A DNA stretch of 52,537 nt from a bacterium UBP8_UBA817 (lineage in GTDB: Bacteria; Margulisbacteria; Marinamargulisbacteria; UBA817), in the NCBI GenBank assembly GCA_002296285.1, contig DBHX01000064.1, positions 1 through 52,537 on the forward strand, written 5' to 3'. Positions 17,571 through 26,642 of this stretch are shown here, in pieces. Below the pieces are notes generated by a model, which was given only the letters and a program-made list of their open reading frames with translations, was not told the DNA's origin and did no database searches. The number at the start of each line of letters is the position of its first letter. Position 1 is the first letter of the stretch. The position numbers and the translations under genes are program-made.

Positions 17571-18897
17571 CATTAAAACAATTGCGGCCATCGCAACACC
17601 ATTAATTCCATCTGCCATTGGGATTCTTCGAGTCAGTGGCCCAGATGCTGAACATATAGCCAACCGCTTATTCAAAACAAAAATAATCCCTGATAATTAT
17701 CGAAAAATGATAACCGCCAACGCCATTCAAGACAATGGCAACTTACTCGACCAATGTTGTTATGTATTTTATAAAGGGCCACATTCGTACACAGGAGAAG
17801 ATGTCCTAGAAATTTTTTGTCATGGTAGCATATACATTGTTAAAGAATTAATTCAAACAATTACAACCATGCCCGACTGTGTTTTAGCCAAGAATGGAGA
17901 ATTTACTCAACGAGCATTCTTAAATGGAAAAATCCCATTGTCTAAAGCGGAAGCTATTTTAGATATTATTGAATCAAATAGCGAAGCCTCCCATAAAATA
18001 GCCATTAATCAATACACTGGCCATGTCTATGAATCCATTTCCAATTGTAGAGACCACACAATGACCTTGCTTCAAAAGGTAGAAGCATCTCTGGAATTTC
18101 CTGACGATGTTGGCGGAATAAACACAGAAGCAGTAAGCAAAGATTGTTCAGAAATCATTCAGTCTTTAACACCAATTATAAACGCTAGTGACTATGGATC
18201 AATAGTAAAAAAAGGGCTGAAATATCTAATTGTAGGTGAACCTAACGTTGGAAAATCATCATTGCTAAATAAGCTAAGTGGGGAATCAAGAAGTATTGTA
18301 TCAGAAACTGCAGGAACAACCCGTGATTACATTGATATCAGCATTGAATACAATGGAATCATCATTACACTAATTGATACGGCAGGTATACGAGAAACAT
18401 CCAGCGACATTGAAAAAATTGGCATTGAAAAAATAAAAGAGTTATCAGAATTAGCTGATGGATACATATTGGTCACAGATGGAACCTCAAGCAAACCATT
18501 TGTTTGGCCACATTTTTTAGACCAAGAAAAACCAATCATCAACGTCAGGAATAAAATAGATAAACCATCAAATAACTATCCCAATGGCTCGCTTGGAATA
18601 TCATGTGTAACTGGTGCTGGACTAACTGAGCTAAAAGAAACACTCGTGCATACATTTGTAGACCCTTCTCAATACGAACCGAATCATATGCTATGTAACT
18701 TACGCCAAATCACCGCCCTAAATAATGCCTACAGTTGCATAAAAAAAGCACAAGAACACATTGAATTAAAAACAACGCTTGATATCGTCTGCATTGATCT
18801 ACGAGATGCCATTGAAGCACTCTCCGATATTATGGGAGACTCTTTTACAGAGGAGTTACTGGACGGAATATTTTCAAAGTTTTGTATTGGGAAATAA
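17563..18897 (+). CDS. mnmE: tRNA modification GTPase MnmE
   Basis: MnmE, with MnmG, installs carboxymethylaminomethyl groups at U34 of several tRNAs. The G-domain motifs are G1 GEPNVGKSS (near residue 225), G2 TTRDY, G3 DTAG and G4 NKID; the protein ends in the family's FCIGK, whose Cys is conserved. The N-terminal tetrahydrofolate-binding domain has IGILRVSG and EIFCHGS. I take GTG 17563, giving MHSIKTIAAIATP as in homologues; earlier in-frame GTG/TTG/ATG codons exist from 17518. It overlaps jag by 8 bp. MnmG is not in the window. Confidence 0.95.
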   Translation: MHSIKTIAAIATPLIPSAIGILRVSGPDAEHIANRLFKTKIIPDNYRKMITANAIQDNGNLLDQCCYVFYKGPHSYTGEDVLEIFCHGSIYIVKELIQTITTMPDCVLAKNGEFTQRAFLNGKIPLSKAEAILDIIESNSEASHKIAINQYTGHVYESISNCRDHTMTLLQKVEASLEFPDDVGGINTEAVSKDCSEIIQSLTPIINASDYGSIVKKGLKYLIVGEPNVGKSSLLNKLSGESRSIVSETAGTTRDYIDISIEYNGIIITLIDTAGIRETSSDIEKIGIEKIKELSELADGYILVTDGTSSKPFVWPHFLDQEKPIINVRNKIDKPSNNYPNGSLGISCVTGAGLTELKETLVHTFVDPSQYEPNHMLCNLRQITALNNAYSCIKKAQEHIELKTTLDIVCIDLRDAIEALSDIMGDSFTEELLDGIFSKFCIGK

Positions 18898-18904
18898 TTA
18901 CAAA

Positions 18905-19645
18905 TTAACCATTTAAATTTGACACATTGTCAGAAGACCTAACATCAACCCTTGACGTTAAGTCAGCCACTTTGCTCTCAAGAGATGCGATCATATTTTT
19001 ATCTCGAATTTGAGTATTATGAAACTTCTTTAGTCGTTTATGAAATTCTTCAAACATCAATTTATAACGACGGTTTAAATATTGGAATGTGAAAAATATA
19101 GCACACACCTGAATCAGTATAAATACCGTAAATTGAACCACCATAACAAAAAATGAATTATTCGAAAAAATAGATAAGAATGAAATCAATGGTGTTGATG
19201 CAATGTCAGGCAGATCAACATTTTCCTTAGCTGAAGACAAAACGGATGGATTATTTTTTAGCGCATCCAGAATATTCTCTCTCCATAATGATGCCATTTG
19301 ATACACGGTTAATTCTGAGCCAATAACATCAGAGGGTGTCACACGATAAACTTCAATATTATCAACATACGCCACATAATCGGCTTTATTCCGGCGAATT
19401 CGAATGCGATTAAGCCCTGCACTTTCATTGCCCAGTTGTTTTAAAGATTGAAAGATTTTCTCAGATCGTTCAAACGATGAAGAAAACACCTGCTTCGTAC
19501 CAACATCTTTAACCTTAATTACAATCTGACCATTTATTTTTATTACTGGAATCAACTGTTGGTTATCTACAATAGTCGATAACTGAAATACATTTGAAAA
19601 AATACTCACTTGAAATAAAACTAAGATTAAAATAATTTGCTTCAT
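18905..19645 (-). CDS. Unknown membrane protein: signal peptide, periplasmic domain, one TM, cytoplasmic coiled coil
   Basis: A 246-residue protein I do not recognise. Residues 1-17 form a signal peptide or N-terminal anchor. About 145 residues follow that would be periplasmic and contain short beta-rich segments (INGQIVIKVKDVG). A strong membrane segment spans roughly 165-187 (FFVMVVQFTVFILIQVC). The last ~60 residues are charged and helical (FEEFHKRLKKF, SLESKVADLTSRV), likely a cytoplasmic coiled coil. It starts 2 bp after the sigma factor gene and so belongs to the secD-secF-sigma unit. A role in envelope or motility is only a positional guess. Confidence 0.7.
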   Translation of the reverse strand: MKQIILILVLFQVSIFSNVFQLSTIVDNQQLIPVIKINGQIVIKVKDVGTKQVFSSSFERSEKIFQSLKQLGNESAGLNRIRIRRNKADYVAYVDNIEVYRVTPSDVIGSELTVYQMASLWRENILDALKNNPSVLSSAKENVDLPDIASTPLISFLSIFSNNSFFVMVVQFTVFILIQVCAIFFTFQYLNRRYKLMFEEFHKRLKKFHNTQIRDKNMIASLESKVADLTSRVDVRSSDNVSNLNG

Positions 19646-19647
19646 AT

Positions 19648-20385
19648 CTACTGATAGTTTAATTGTTTTAACCGAGAACGTAAACGCAATATTGCTTTTG
19701 TATGAATTTGAGAAACACGAGATTCGCTAACACTTAAAATTAAACCAATTTCTCGCAATGTCATTTCTTCAAAATAGTACAACACCAATACCCTCTTCTC
19801 TTGATCTGGCAACTCTTGAATCACCTGCTGGAGTAATCTCTTTCGTTCTTTATTTTCCATAAACATGTCTGGAGTGAGCAACTTCTGATCTTCAATGGTA
19901 TCTGAAAAACTCGTGGTTGAATTATCAGAGTAGGTCGGTTCATCCAGTGAAATTAAAAATGATCTGGAAACCTCTGTCATCATTTTATTTAACTTCTCTT
20001 TGGTGATTCCCAACTCATCAGCAACCTCATCATCAGACGCAGCGCCACCATCTTTTCGAATTTCAATTGCCTTGGTCGCTTGCTCAATCTGGCGTGCCTT
20101 ACGACACAATGTTTGCCCACCCAGGGTGTATCGTCGCAATTCATCTAAAATGGCACCACGAATACGCGGAACAGAATAGGTTTTAAACTGCACCCCTTTG
20201 CTAACATCAAACTTTTTTGCAGCATCGATAAGCCCCATGCTTCCAATCGCATGCAAATCATCCTTGGTTACCCCCGGTGGCAAATTCATCGTCATACGAC
20301 TAACAACAAACTTAACCAAATATAAATGACTAACAACCAACTGATTTTCATTTTTCTCAGATAACGATGACGAATTATTGACCAA
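19648..20385 (-). CDS. fliA: RNA polymerase sigma factor of the FliA/WhiG (sigma-28) type
   Basis: A 245-residue group 3 sigma factor. Region 2 is VSHLYLVKFVVSRM... DLHAIGSMGLIDAAKKFD...FKTYSVPRIRGAILDELRR, region 3 has DDEVADELGITKEKLNKM, and region 4.2 is TLREIGLILSVSESRVSQIHTKAILRLR. This is the FliA/SigD/WhiG arrangement; such factors read promoters resembling TAAA-N15-GCCGATAA. It overlaps secF by 11 bp, an unusual partner. Two possible target promoters are in the window, at 29.9 and 40.8 kb. No flagellar structural genes are here, so the regulon may or may not be flagellar. Confidence 0.9.
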   Translation of the reverse strand: MVNNSSSLSEKNENQLVVSHLYLVKFVVSRMTMNLPPGVTKDDLHAIGSMGLIDAAKKFDVSKGVQFKTYSVPRIRGAILDELRRYTLGGQTLCRKARQIEQATKAIEIRKDGGAASDDEVADELGITKEKLNKMMTEVSRSFLISLDEPTYSDNSTTSFSDTIEDQKLLTPDMFMENKERKRLLQQVIQELPDQEKRVLVLYYFEEMTLREIGLILSVSESRVSQIHTKAILRLRSRLKQLNYQ

Positions 20386-21265
20386 CTTGAACTCCCTTAG
20401 CCTTTGAAATAGTTAACACCATTGGGCTTGCAATAAATAATGATGAATACGTGCCTGTAATCAATCCAACAATTAAAACAGAAGCAAAAACTTTAAGGGA
20501 TAACCCTCCAAAAATGAAAACTGAAAATACAACCAATCCTGTTGTAATCGACGTATGAATGGAGCGTGGCAGCATTTCATTGACAGCCATATTTAAAATG
20601 GACTTGGATAACTCATCAGAATCTTGTCTACGGAGTTTTTCCCGAATTCGATCAAAAATAACAATCGTATCATTAATTGAATACCCCAACACCGTCAAAA
20701 GAGCCGCCACATATGCGGTATTTACCTCTAGCTTAAATAATGCGCTCATGCACAACAAAATTAATGCATCATGCAACAATGCAACAATGGATGCCAATCC
20801 AAACACAAACTCAAACCGCCATGAGCAATACATTAAAATAGCAATAGATACCGCCAAAACAATAACAAATGACGTCTTTTTAAGCTGTTCACCAATGGAG
20901 GGCCCAATAATATCTACTTCCAAAACATCAAATGATCCTACCGTATTTTTAATGGCATCGAACAATTCATTTCGTTTTTCAACCGTCATCTGCTCTGTTT
21001 TAATGATTACATCATTTACCCCAGACGTTTGAATGGTATGCTTACTCAAACCAATACCCACCAACAGAGATCGCAACTGTTCTTCTATATTTTGCACTGG
21101 CTTATTCAATCGAATTGTAATTGATGTGCCACCCGTAAAATCAATACCTAAATTAAAAATATGATTCATTGTTCGATAATTCATAACCATAGAAATAATT
21201 CCAATACCAATAACACCCATTGAAAATACATACCATAAACGACGCTTCTTAATAAAATTAATCAT
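20375..21265 (-). CDS. secF: Protein translocase subunit SecF
   Basis: SecF with SecD uses the proton-motive force to help complete protein export. The 296-residue protein has six membrane segments, a periplasmic loop after the first (with LGIDFTGGTSITIRL near residue 37), and the conserved GYSINDTIVIFDRIREKLRR near 192-211. It overlaps secD by 8 bp and the sigma factor gene by 11 bp. Confidence 0.96.
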   Translation of the reverse strand: MINFIKKRRLWYVFSMGVIGIGIISMVMNYRTMNHIFNLGIDFTGGTSITIRLNKPVQNIEEQLRSLLVGIGLSKHTIQTSGVNDVIIKTEQMTVEKRNELFDAIKNTVGSFDVLEVDIIGPSIGEQLKKTSFVIVLAVSIAILMYCSWRFEFVFGLASIVALLHDALILLCMSALFKLEVNTAYVAALLTVLGYSINDTIVIFDRIREKLRRQDSDELSKSILNMAVNEMLPRSIHTSITTGLVVFSVFIFGGLSLKVFASVLIVGLITGTYSSLFIASPMVLTISKAKGVQVGQ

Positions 21266-22589
21266 TTGCTATTCCACCCATTAATACCCATTTCGGAAGA
21301 TTTATAAACCTCAAACTTGTTTGAACAAATAATTTAGTCACAAATAATGAAGAAAACATACTCACCAAAACACCAATACTAAGGGTTAATGCAAACCCCT
21401 TAATTGACCCCGTTCCCAACCAAAACAACACCATAGCAGCAAAGAGCGTGGTGACGTTGGAATCAACAATCGCAACCAACGCTTTTGAAAACCCTTCTTT
21501 TACAGCCGCTGACACCGATTCCCCATTTTTGATTTCTTCTTTTACTCTTGCAAAAATAATAATATTGGCATCAACAGCCATGCCAACCGTTAATATCAAC
21601 CCTGCAATGCCAGGTAATGTTAATGTTGCATCCATCATTTTAAGAATTGATAACGTTAAAATAAGATAATATAACAAAGCAAAAACAGCCATTAAACCAA
21701 AATAACGAAAAAACAAAATCATATATAATAACACCAATGAGAAACCAATCAACCCAGCATACTTACCATTTTGGATAGAGTCCAGGCCAAGCGTCGGGCC
21801 AATTAATCGGTTGGACAAAATTTCAACTGGTACAGGAAGAGACCCCGCTTTTAACTTAATCACTAAATCTCGTACTTCTTGTGTTGTAAAAGAACCCGAA
21901 ATAACGGCGGTTCCTCCCATAATGGCTTCATTCACATTTGGCGCTGAAATTGGAACCCCATCCAACAAAATAGCAATGGGCCGTCCAACACTGCGTTTGG
22001 TAACTTGATAAAAAATATCCGTAGCCTCTGAATTAAATTTTATATTCACCACAGGGCGACCATAAGAATCTGCCCCAGCAAAAGCTTCCGACAATTGACT
22101 CCCCTGGATAACCTTCTTTTTCAATATCAAAGGACGCAATACGGTTTCCTGATTGGATAACTGCTGTTTTAAATAAGCAATATCAACCCCATCACCCAAT
22201 AACAACGTGCGCTCTTCATCGGTTAATCGATCAATATTTTGTGGGGCCCACTCAGCTTCATGAAACGTTAATTGTGCCGTCTCACCAATCAGTGCCAATG
22301 CCCGATCAATGTCAGATATGCCTGGCAACTCAACAATGACTTGATTGATTCCTTTTCGCTGAATAACTGGCTCAGTTAAGCCCAACGCATTAATTCGACC
22401 GCGTATGACATCAATAACTCCCAACATATCATCGTTGGTCAACGGACGATCTTCAGATTCTTGTGCTTCTAAAACAACTGAAACACCACCTTTTAAATCC
22501 AACCCAAGATTAAAAGGCTTAGAATTTAACACCCATAATGATAAGAACAAAACTGAACCAGCAAAAATAAACCGTTTTAAAATAGACAT
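21258..22589 (-). CDS. secD: Protein translocase subunit SecD
   Basis: SecD partners SecF in the accessory translocase. The protein has an N-terminal membrane segment, LGLDLKGGVSVVLEA (the D1 motif), a large periplasmic P1 region, and five C-terminal membrane segments with GMAVDANIIIFARVKEEIKNG. I choose ATG 22589 (443 residues), preceded by CTGGAA at good spacing; an upstream in-frame TTG at 22622 is less likely because it falls next to the promoter. First gene of secD-secF-sigma-membrane protein. Confidence 0.95.
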   Translation of the reverse strand: MSILKRFIFAGSVLFLSLWVLNSKPFNLGLDLKGGVSVVLEAQESEDRPLTNDDMLGVIDVIRGRINALGLTEPVIQRKGINQVIVELPGISDIDRALALIGETAQLTFHEAEWAPQNIDRLTDEERTLLLGDGVDIAYLKQQLSNQETVLRPLILKKKVIQGSQLSEAFAGADSYGRPVVNIKFNSEATDIFYQVTKRSVGRPIAILLDGVPISAPNVNEAIMGGTAVISGSFTTQEVRDLVIKLKAGSLPVPVEILSNRLIGPTLGLDSIQNGKYAGLIGFSLVLLYMILFFRYFGLMAVFALLYYLILTLSILKMMDATLTLPGIAGLILTVGMAVDANIIIFARVKEEIKNGESVSAAVKEGFSKALVAIVDSNVTTLFAAMVLFWLGTGSIKGFALTLSIGVLVSMFSSLFVTKLFVQTSLRFINLPKWVLMGGIAND

Positions 22590-22611
22590 AATATTTCCAG
22601 AAATTATTAAT

Positions 22612-22617
22612 ATTATA
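22612..22617 (-). promoter_or_regulatory. -10 element of the secD operon
   Basis: A perfect TATAAT preceded by GGG; -35 candidates in the A/T tract upstream are ambiguous (TTAATT with a 16-bp spacer). It sits 22 nt before the secD ATG, leaving room for the visible ribosome binding site. Confidence 0.5.
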
Positions 22618-22646
22618 CCCAAATAATAAAAAAAATTAACAATAAA

Positions 22647-24128
22647 TTATGAGATATGTTTTAAATGAGGAAAGAAAACAACATCACGAATGGATTGGGA
22701 ATTGGTTAAAATCATAACAACACGATCAATCCCGATGCCAAGACCACCGGTCGGCGGCATGCCATAGGACAATGCCTCTATAAAATCTTCATCCATTTGA
22801 TGCGCTTCCTCAAACCCCGCTTCTCTGGCCTTCTGCTGACCTTCAAACCGCTCTTTTTGGTCTATGGGGTCATTCAACTCCGTAAACGCATTCGCAATTT
22901 CCATCTGATTGATAATCAATTCAAACCGCTCAACATACGCCGAATTATTTCGATTTTTTTTGGCCAATGGCGATGTTTCAAGTGGATAGTCAACAATAAA
23001 TGTGGGTTGAACCAAATGATCCTCAACAAACGCATCATACACTTCATTAATGAGCTCCCCTTTCGGTGAATCCATCGAAAATTCAAGCCCTTTCGTCTTT
23101 AGTAAGTCCACCATATCTTGCACTGACGCCAAATCAATATCCAGCCCAGAATGCTCGAAAATGGCATCCCTCATGCTAATGCGTTTAAACGGCAAAGAAA
23201 AATTCAATTCTTGACCTTGGTATTCAATGGTCTCAGACCCATAGGTTTGAACCACCAAATGATTGATCAATTGCTCGGTTAAATTCATCATATCTGAATA
23301 ATCCGCATACGCTTGATATAGCTCAAGCAGTGTGTATTCAGGATTATGCTTAAATGACACCCCTTCATTTCGAAATACACGACCAATTTCAAATATTTTC
23401 TCGAAACCACCAACAATCAATCGCTTTAAATGCAACTCGAGAGCAATTCGAAGGTACAAATCTTGCTTTAATTCATTATGATGCGTTATAAATGGTCGAG
23501 CAGAAGCCCCACCATATATATGATGCAATACCGGTGTTTCTACTTCGATAAAAGCCTGATCTGCCAAGTAATTTCGAATGTCACGAATAACACTTGAGCG
23601 CTTCTTAAAAACATCCATCACATCGGAATTGGCAATCAAATCCACATATCGACGACGATATCTGGCCTCTTTATCTTGAAGCCCATGATATTTTTCTGGC
23701 AACGGATGAAGTGATTTAGTTAACAATGAAAATGAACTCACATTGATGGTGGTTTCACCGCGACGGGTTAAGAAGATAGTCCCTGAAACACCCACAATAT
23801 CCCCAACATCCAACATTTCAAACAAATCAAACGTATCCAAATCATTCACCGATGCATACAGTTGAATCGCTCCGGTTTGATCACTAACATTGGCAAACAC
23901 AGCCTTGCCATGCCCACGCTTGGCTTTAATTCGTCCAGCAACACGAACAATATGATCCGTTTTATCCCCGGCGCTTAAGCCATCGCCCAAATTTAATGCA
24001 TCTTGAATGGTATGCGTTCGATCATACTCATACCCAAAAGGCTCAATCCCTTTGTCACGATAAATGGATAATTTATTTACACGAACCTCAAATTCAGATT
24101 CTGTTGTTTGTGTTGTTTCTTGACTCAT
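22647..24128 (-). CDS. lysS: Lysyl-tRNA synthetase, class II
   Basis: LysS charges tRNA-Lys. The 493-residue protein has the N-terminal OB-fold anticodon domain (HIVRVAGRIKAKRGHGKAVFANV), motif 1 (FIEVETPVLHHIYGGASARPF), motif 2 (FRNEGVSFKHNPEYTLLELYQAY) and motif 3 (GLGIGIDRVVMILTN). The frame is open upstream to 24302, but that 58-residue extension contains a spurious hydrophobic stretch and overlaps the promoter; homologues begin at MSQETTQ. The start has no Shine-Dalgarno and a -10 hexamer 6 nt before it, so the mRNA is probably leaderless. Confidence 0.95.
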   Translation of the reverse strand: MSQETTQTTESEFEVRVNKLSIYRDKGIEPFGYEYDRTHTIQDALNLGDGLSAGDKTDHIVRVAGRIKAKRGHGKAVFANVSDQTGAIQLYASVNDLDTFDLFEMLDVGDIVGVSGTIFLTRRGETTINVSSFSLLTKSLHPLPEKYHGLQDKEARYRRRYVDLIANSDVMDVFKKRSSVIRDIRNYLADQAFIEVETPVLHHIYGGASARPFITHHNELKQDLYLRIALELHLKRLIVGGFEKIFEIGRVFRNEGVSFKHNPEYTLLELYQAYADYSDMMNLTEQLINHLVVQTYGSETIEYQGQELNFSLPFKRISMRDAIFEHSGLDIDLASVQDMVDLLKTKGLEFSMDSPKGELINEVYDAFVEDHLVQPTFIVDYPLETSPLAKKNRNNSAYVERFELIINQMEIANAFTELNDPIDQKERFEGQQKAREAGFEEAHQMDEDFIEALSYGMPPTGGLGIGIDRVVMILTNSQSIRDVVFFPHLKHIS

Positions 24129-24134
24129 ACTGAA

Positions 24135-24163
24135 ATCATACCCATTTTTAGGATCATGAACAA
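24135..24163 (-). promoter_or_regulatory. Promoter of lysS placing the start codon at about +1
   Basis: TTGTTC (24158-24163), a 17-bp spacer, TATGAT (24135-24140), then TTCAGT and the ATG. The expected transcription start coincides with the ATG. Confidence 0.65.
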
Positions 24164-24304
24164 TATTATTCTTGCCAATGATCAACAACAATAATGAAAA
24201 AGGCAACCATCTGTGTTTTTGGACGATCCAATCGAACAAAAAATAGTCATTCACCAATATAAGCCGATCCTCGGCATTTGCTATTTCTTTCACCAAGGGC
24301 ATGA

Positions 24305-24310
24305 TATGAT
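24305..24310 (+). promoter_or_regulatory. -10 element directly before the 24317 gene
   Basis: TATGAT then TTCACT and ATG. This differs from the lysS initiation site by a single base over 15 positions. The -35 region is not recognisable. Confidence 0.45.
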
Positions 24311-24316
24311 TTCACT

Positions 24317-24616
24317 ATGGAAATATTAGCTGGACTTGCAGGCATTCTATTGTATTTATTTGTATCCGGTTCTGGCGGAACAGCAACCACCAACCTAAAA
24401 GAAGTAATTGTAAATTCCCGATTTGGCCATAACGAAACAAAAATAATCAACAACAAAAATTACACCTGGGTGGATCAAGCCAATGTAAAATTGGATGAAT
24501 CCGGTGTTATTCGAGATGAATTAGGACGTCCCTACTACATCAATACCGAAGGGCACATTGATATTGATACCCAAAAAGTGAATGAAGAAAACAAAATGAA
24601 CGCTTCATCTATTTAA
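24317..24616 (+). CDS. Small membrane-anchored protein, unknown
   Basis: A 99-residue protein. Residues 2-20 (EILAGLAGILLYLFVSGSG) form a membrane anchor or signal sequence; the rest is polar, with a stretch resembling a short beta-hairpin (ESGVIRDELGRPYYINTEGHIDID). It is divergent from lysS, with which it shares a near-identical initiation sequence. No family recognised. Codon use looks like that of its neighbours and the absence of an alternative gene here supports it as real. Confidence 0.6.
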   Translation: MEILAGLAGILLYLFVSGSGGTATTNLKEVIVNSRFGHNETKIINNKNYTWVDQANVKLDESGVIRDELGRPYYINTEGHIDIDTQKVNEENKMNASSI

Positions 24617-24667
24617 ATTAAAGCACCGCCTGCGAAAAGTAACAATGATATCTCATCAAAAAAGGTT

Positions 24668-24751
24668 TGGTGCGCGTGGAGGGACTTGAACCCCCACGTC
24701 AAAGACACTAGATCCTAAGTCTAGCGCGTCTACCAATTTCGCCACACGCGC
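24668..24751 (-). tRNA. tRNA-Leu (anticodon UAG)
   Basis: Type II tRNA with a 7-bp acceptor stem (GCGCGTG/CACGCGC), a D arm containing GGTAGACGC, an anticodon stem CTAGA/TCTAG around the loop CTTAGGA (anticodon TAG), a long variable arm (TGTCTTTGACGTG region) and a T arm with GGTTCAAGTCC. The 3' CCA is encoded. UAG reads CUA and CUG, and by wobble other CUN codons. Confidence 0.96.
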
Positions 24752-24878
24752 AGGGTAATGCTATATTAGCAGGTTAACAAAAAGATGCAAAGCTACTGAA
24801 ATAAATCATAATCATCAATATTGGATTTAAATGGTACACTAAAAGAATCAAGATACAAAAACATAAATGAGGTCAATC

Positions 24879-25244
24879 ATGACATGTCGAGGAATTCGGG
24901 GGGCAATTACAGTTAATGAAAACAATGCAGAAAGCATTAAAATGGCATCCGTTCGTCTTTTAAAAGAAATGATCGAAAACAATACTATTGTTGAAGACGA
25001 TATTGTATCTATTTTTTTCTCAGTAACAGAAGACCTAAATGCCATATTTCCAGCCAAAGCAGCAAGAGAGATGGGACTCAACCACACCCCTCTATTATGT
25101 TTTCATGAAATCCGAGTACCGGATGGTTTAGAAAAATGCATTCGAATATTAATGCATGTAAATTCCAACCTATCCATTCAAGATATTCAACACAGTTACC
25201 TTGAAAAAGCGGCATCGCTTCGCCCAGATATTGCAAAACAATGA
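24879..25244 (+). CDS. aroH: Chorismate mutase, AroH class
   Basis: Monofunctional chorismate mutase of the Bacillus subtilis AroH trimeric type, converting chorismate to prephenate. About 121 residues: CRGIRGAITV at the N-terminus (active-site Arg), FPAKAAREMGL in the middle, LLCFHEIRVP (active-site Glu) and CIRILMHVN (active-site Arg). I start at ATG 24879, preceded by GAGGT at 5 nt; an ATG four codons earlier overlaps that site. Its stop overlaps the tyrA start as ATGA, matching consecutive steps of tyrosine synthesis. Confidence 0.92.
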   Translation: MTCRGIRGAITVNENNAESIKMASVRLLKEMIENNTIVEDDIVSIFFSVTEDLNAIFPAKAAREMGLNHTPLLCFHEIRVPDGLEKCIRILMHVNSNLSIQDIQHSYLEKAASLRPDIAKQ

Positions 25245-26077
25245 AAAAAATTAGCATTATTGGGTGCGGATTAATTGGCGGATCCTTTGCTGGTCTCGTC
25301 AAAAAGTATCATCCCGACATTCAGATTATTGGCATTGGGCGCCGAGAAGCACCGTTACAAACAGCCACAAAAATTGGGTTAATTGATGATTTTGAACTAG
25401 CCATCAACGCAACCACCATGGAAGCCTCTGACATAATCATCATTGCAAGCCCCATCGCAACCGTTTTACCGATCATTGAGGAACTAACAAAAACAGTAAC
25501 AGAATCCAAAACCATCATTGAATTTTCAAGTGTAAAGTCCTTTCTAAATAACCCCATTGTAAGTGAGTCCCATCACAATATTGTGGCCATGCACCCCATG
25601 GGAGGATTGGATGTTCAGGGATTGGAGCATGCCACATCAACCGTACTTGAAGGATGCCCAATGATCATTTTTGATACAAAAAACCCCCTCAATACATTCA
25701 TTGAATCCTGCTCATTTCAACTCATCGCATGCCCATCATACAACGTTCACGATGATTGGATGATGACTATTTCTCATGGGCCATACATTTTAGCCAGTGC
25801 ATTGCCCCATATGTTAGGAAAAAAGACCGATCAAGAATTATCCCAATTGCATACTGTCAGTGCCGGCGGGTTTCGTGATACAACACGAGTCAGCAACAGT
25901 GCCATTGAATGGGGTATGGATGTGCTCACAGGAAATCAAGAAAATGCCATTGCATTCATTAATCAAGCGGTTGCATCTCTTGAAACCCTAAAATCACACC
26001 TAGAAAACGAAAATAATGAAAAATTACATGACTGGTTAACCTTAGCAAAAAAAACGCGAAATAAAGTTGCAAAATAA
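25241..26077 (+). CDS. tyrA: Prephenate dehydrogenase
   Basis: TyrA oxidatively decarboxylates prephenate to 4-hydroxyphenylpyruvate. The 278-residue protein starts with a Rossmann fold GCGLIGGSFAGL, then IIIASPI, AMHPMGG near residue 111 and SAGGFRDTTRV near 207, the last two being family hallmarks. No chorismate-mutase or ACT domain is fused; the mutase is the separate upstream gene, with a 4-bp overlap. Confidence 0.93.
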   Translation: MKKISIIGCGLIGGSFAGLVKKYHPDIQIIGIGRREAPLQTATKIGLIDDFELAINATTMEASDIIIIASPIATVLPIIEELTKTVTESKTIIEFSSVKSFLNNPIVSESHHNIVAMHPMGGLDVQGLEHATSTVLEGCPMIIFDTKNPLNTFIESCSFQLIACPSYNVHDDWMMTISHGPYILASALPHMLGKKTDQELSQLHTVSAGGFRDTTRVSNSAIEWGMDVLTGNQENAIAFINQAVASLETLKSHLENENNEKLHDWLTLAKKTRNKVAK

Positions 26078-26642
26078 CCCATCATTTAACACATTAGTAA
26101 CAACCAAAAATACCATTGAAGTTGCCCGTGAACTGCTTGGGTTTGAACTTATTTTTAATGGTCCAGAAGGACCCGTGGGTGGCATCATTACAGAAACTGA
26201 AGCCTACACAGAAGATGACCCCGCATGCCATGCCTTCAATGGAAAAAAAACAAAACGAAATGCACCCATGTTTTTAACGGCTGGGCACATCTACATTTAT
26301 TTCATTTACGGCATGCACCATTGCTTAAATATAGTGACTGAAAAAGAAGGTGTGGGTGCCGCCGTCCTAATTCGTGCACTTCAACCAACCACGGGCATGG
26401 ATATTATTCAAAAAAATCGACCCAACATAAACCCAAACGATTGGCTTAATGGCCCCAGTAAATTAATGCGTGGGCTAACCATTCCAGCGGACCTCAATGG
26501 AACCAATGCCCTGAAAAGTGATTGCCCATTGCAATTGGTTTTCCGAAAACCACCAGCATCCATTCAAGAATGGCCTCGCATTGGCATTTCAAAAGGAATG
26601 GACCGGCTATGGAGATTTTGCTATTCCGATAAAACCGTTTGA
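26067..26642 (+). CDS. 3-methyladenine DNA glycosylase (AAG/MPG family)
   Basis: A base-excision repair glycosylase of the mammalian AAG/MPG fold that removes alkylated purines. The 191-residue protein has VGGIITETEAYTEDDPACHAFNGKKTKRNAPMF (active-site Glu in ETEAY) and IYFIYGMHHCLNIVTE, followed by AVLIRALQP and NGPSKL, as in bacterial members. The start is the TTG at 26067, overlapping the tyrA end by 11 bp. Its 3' end overlaps a convergent gene by 22 bp. Confidence 0.93.
   Translation: MQNNPSFNTLVTTKNTIEVARELLGFELIFNGPEGPVGGIITETEAYTEDDPACHAFNGKKTKRNAPMFLTAGHIYIYFIYGMHHCLNIVTEKEGVGAAVLIRALQPTTGMDIIQKNRPNINPNDWLNGPSKLMRGLTIPADLNGTNALKSDCPLQLVFRKPPASIQEWPRIGISKGMDRLWRFCYSDKTV

Noticed and set aside
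20559..21032. 157-codon open frame antisense to secF
   Set aside because: Shadow of the well-supported secF gene with no initiation signals.
24129..24302. Longer lysS with a 58-residue N-terminal extension
   Set aside because: LysRS homologues start near 24128, the extension contains an unlikely hydrophobic segment, and a good promoter lies inside it.
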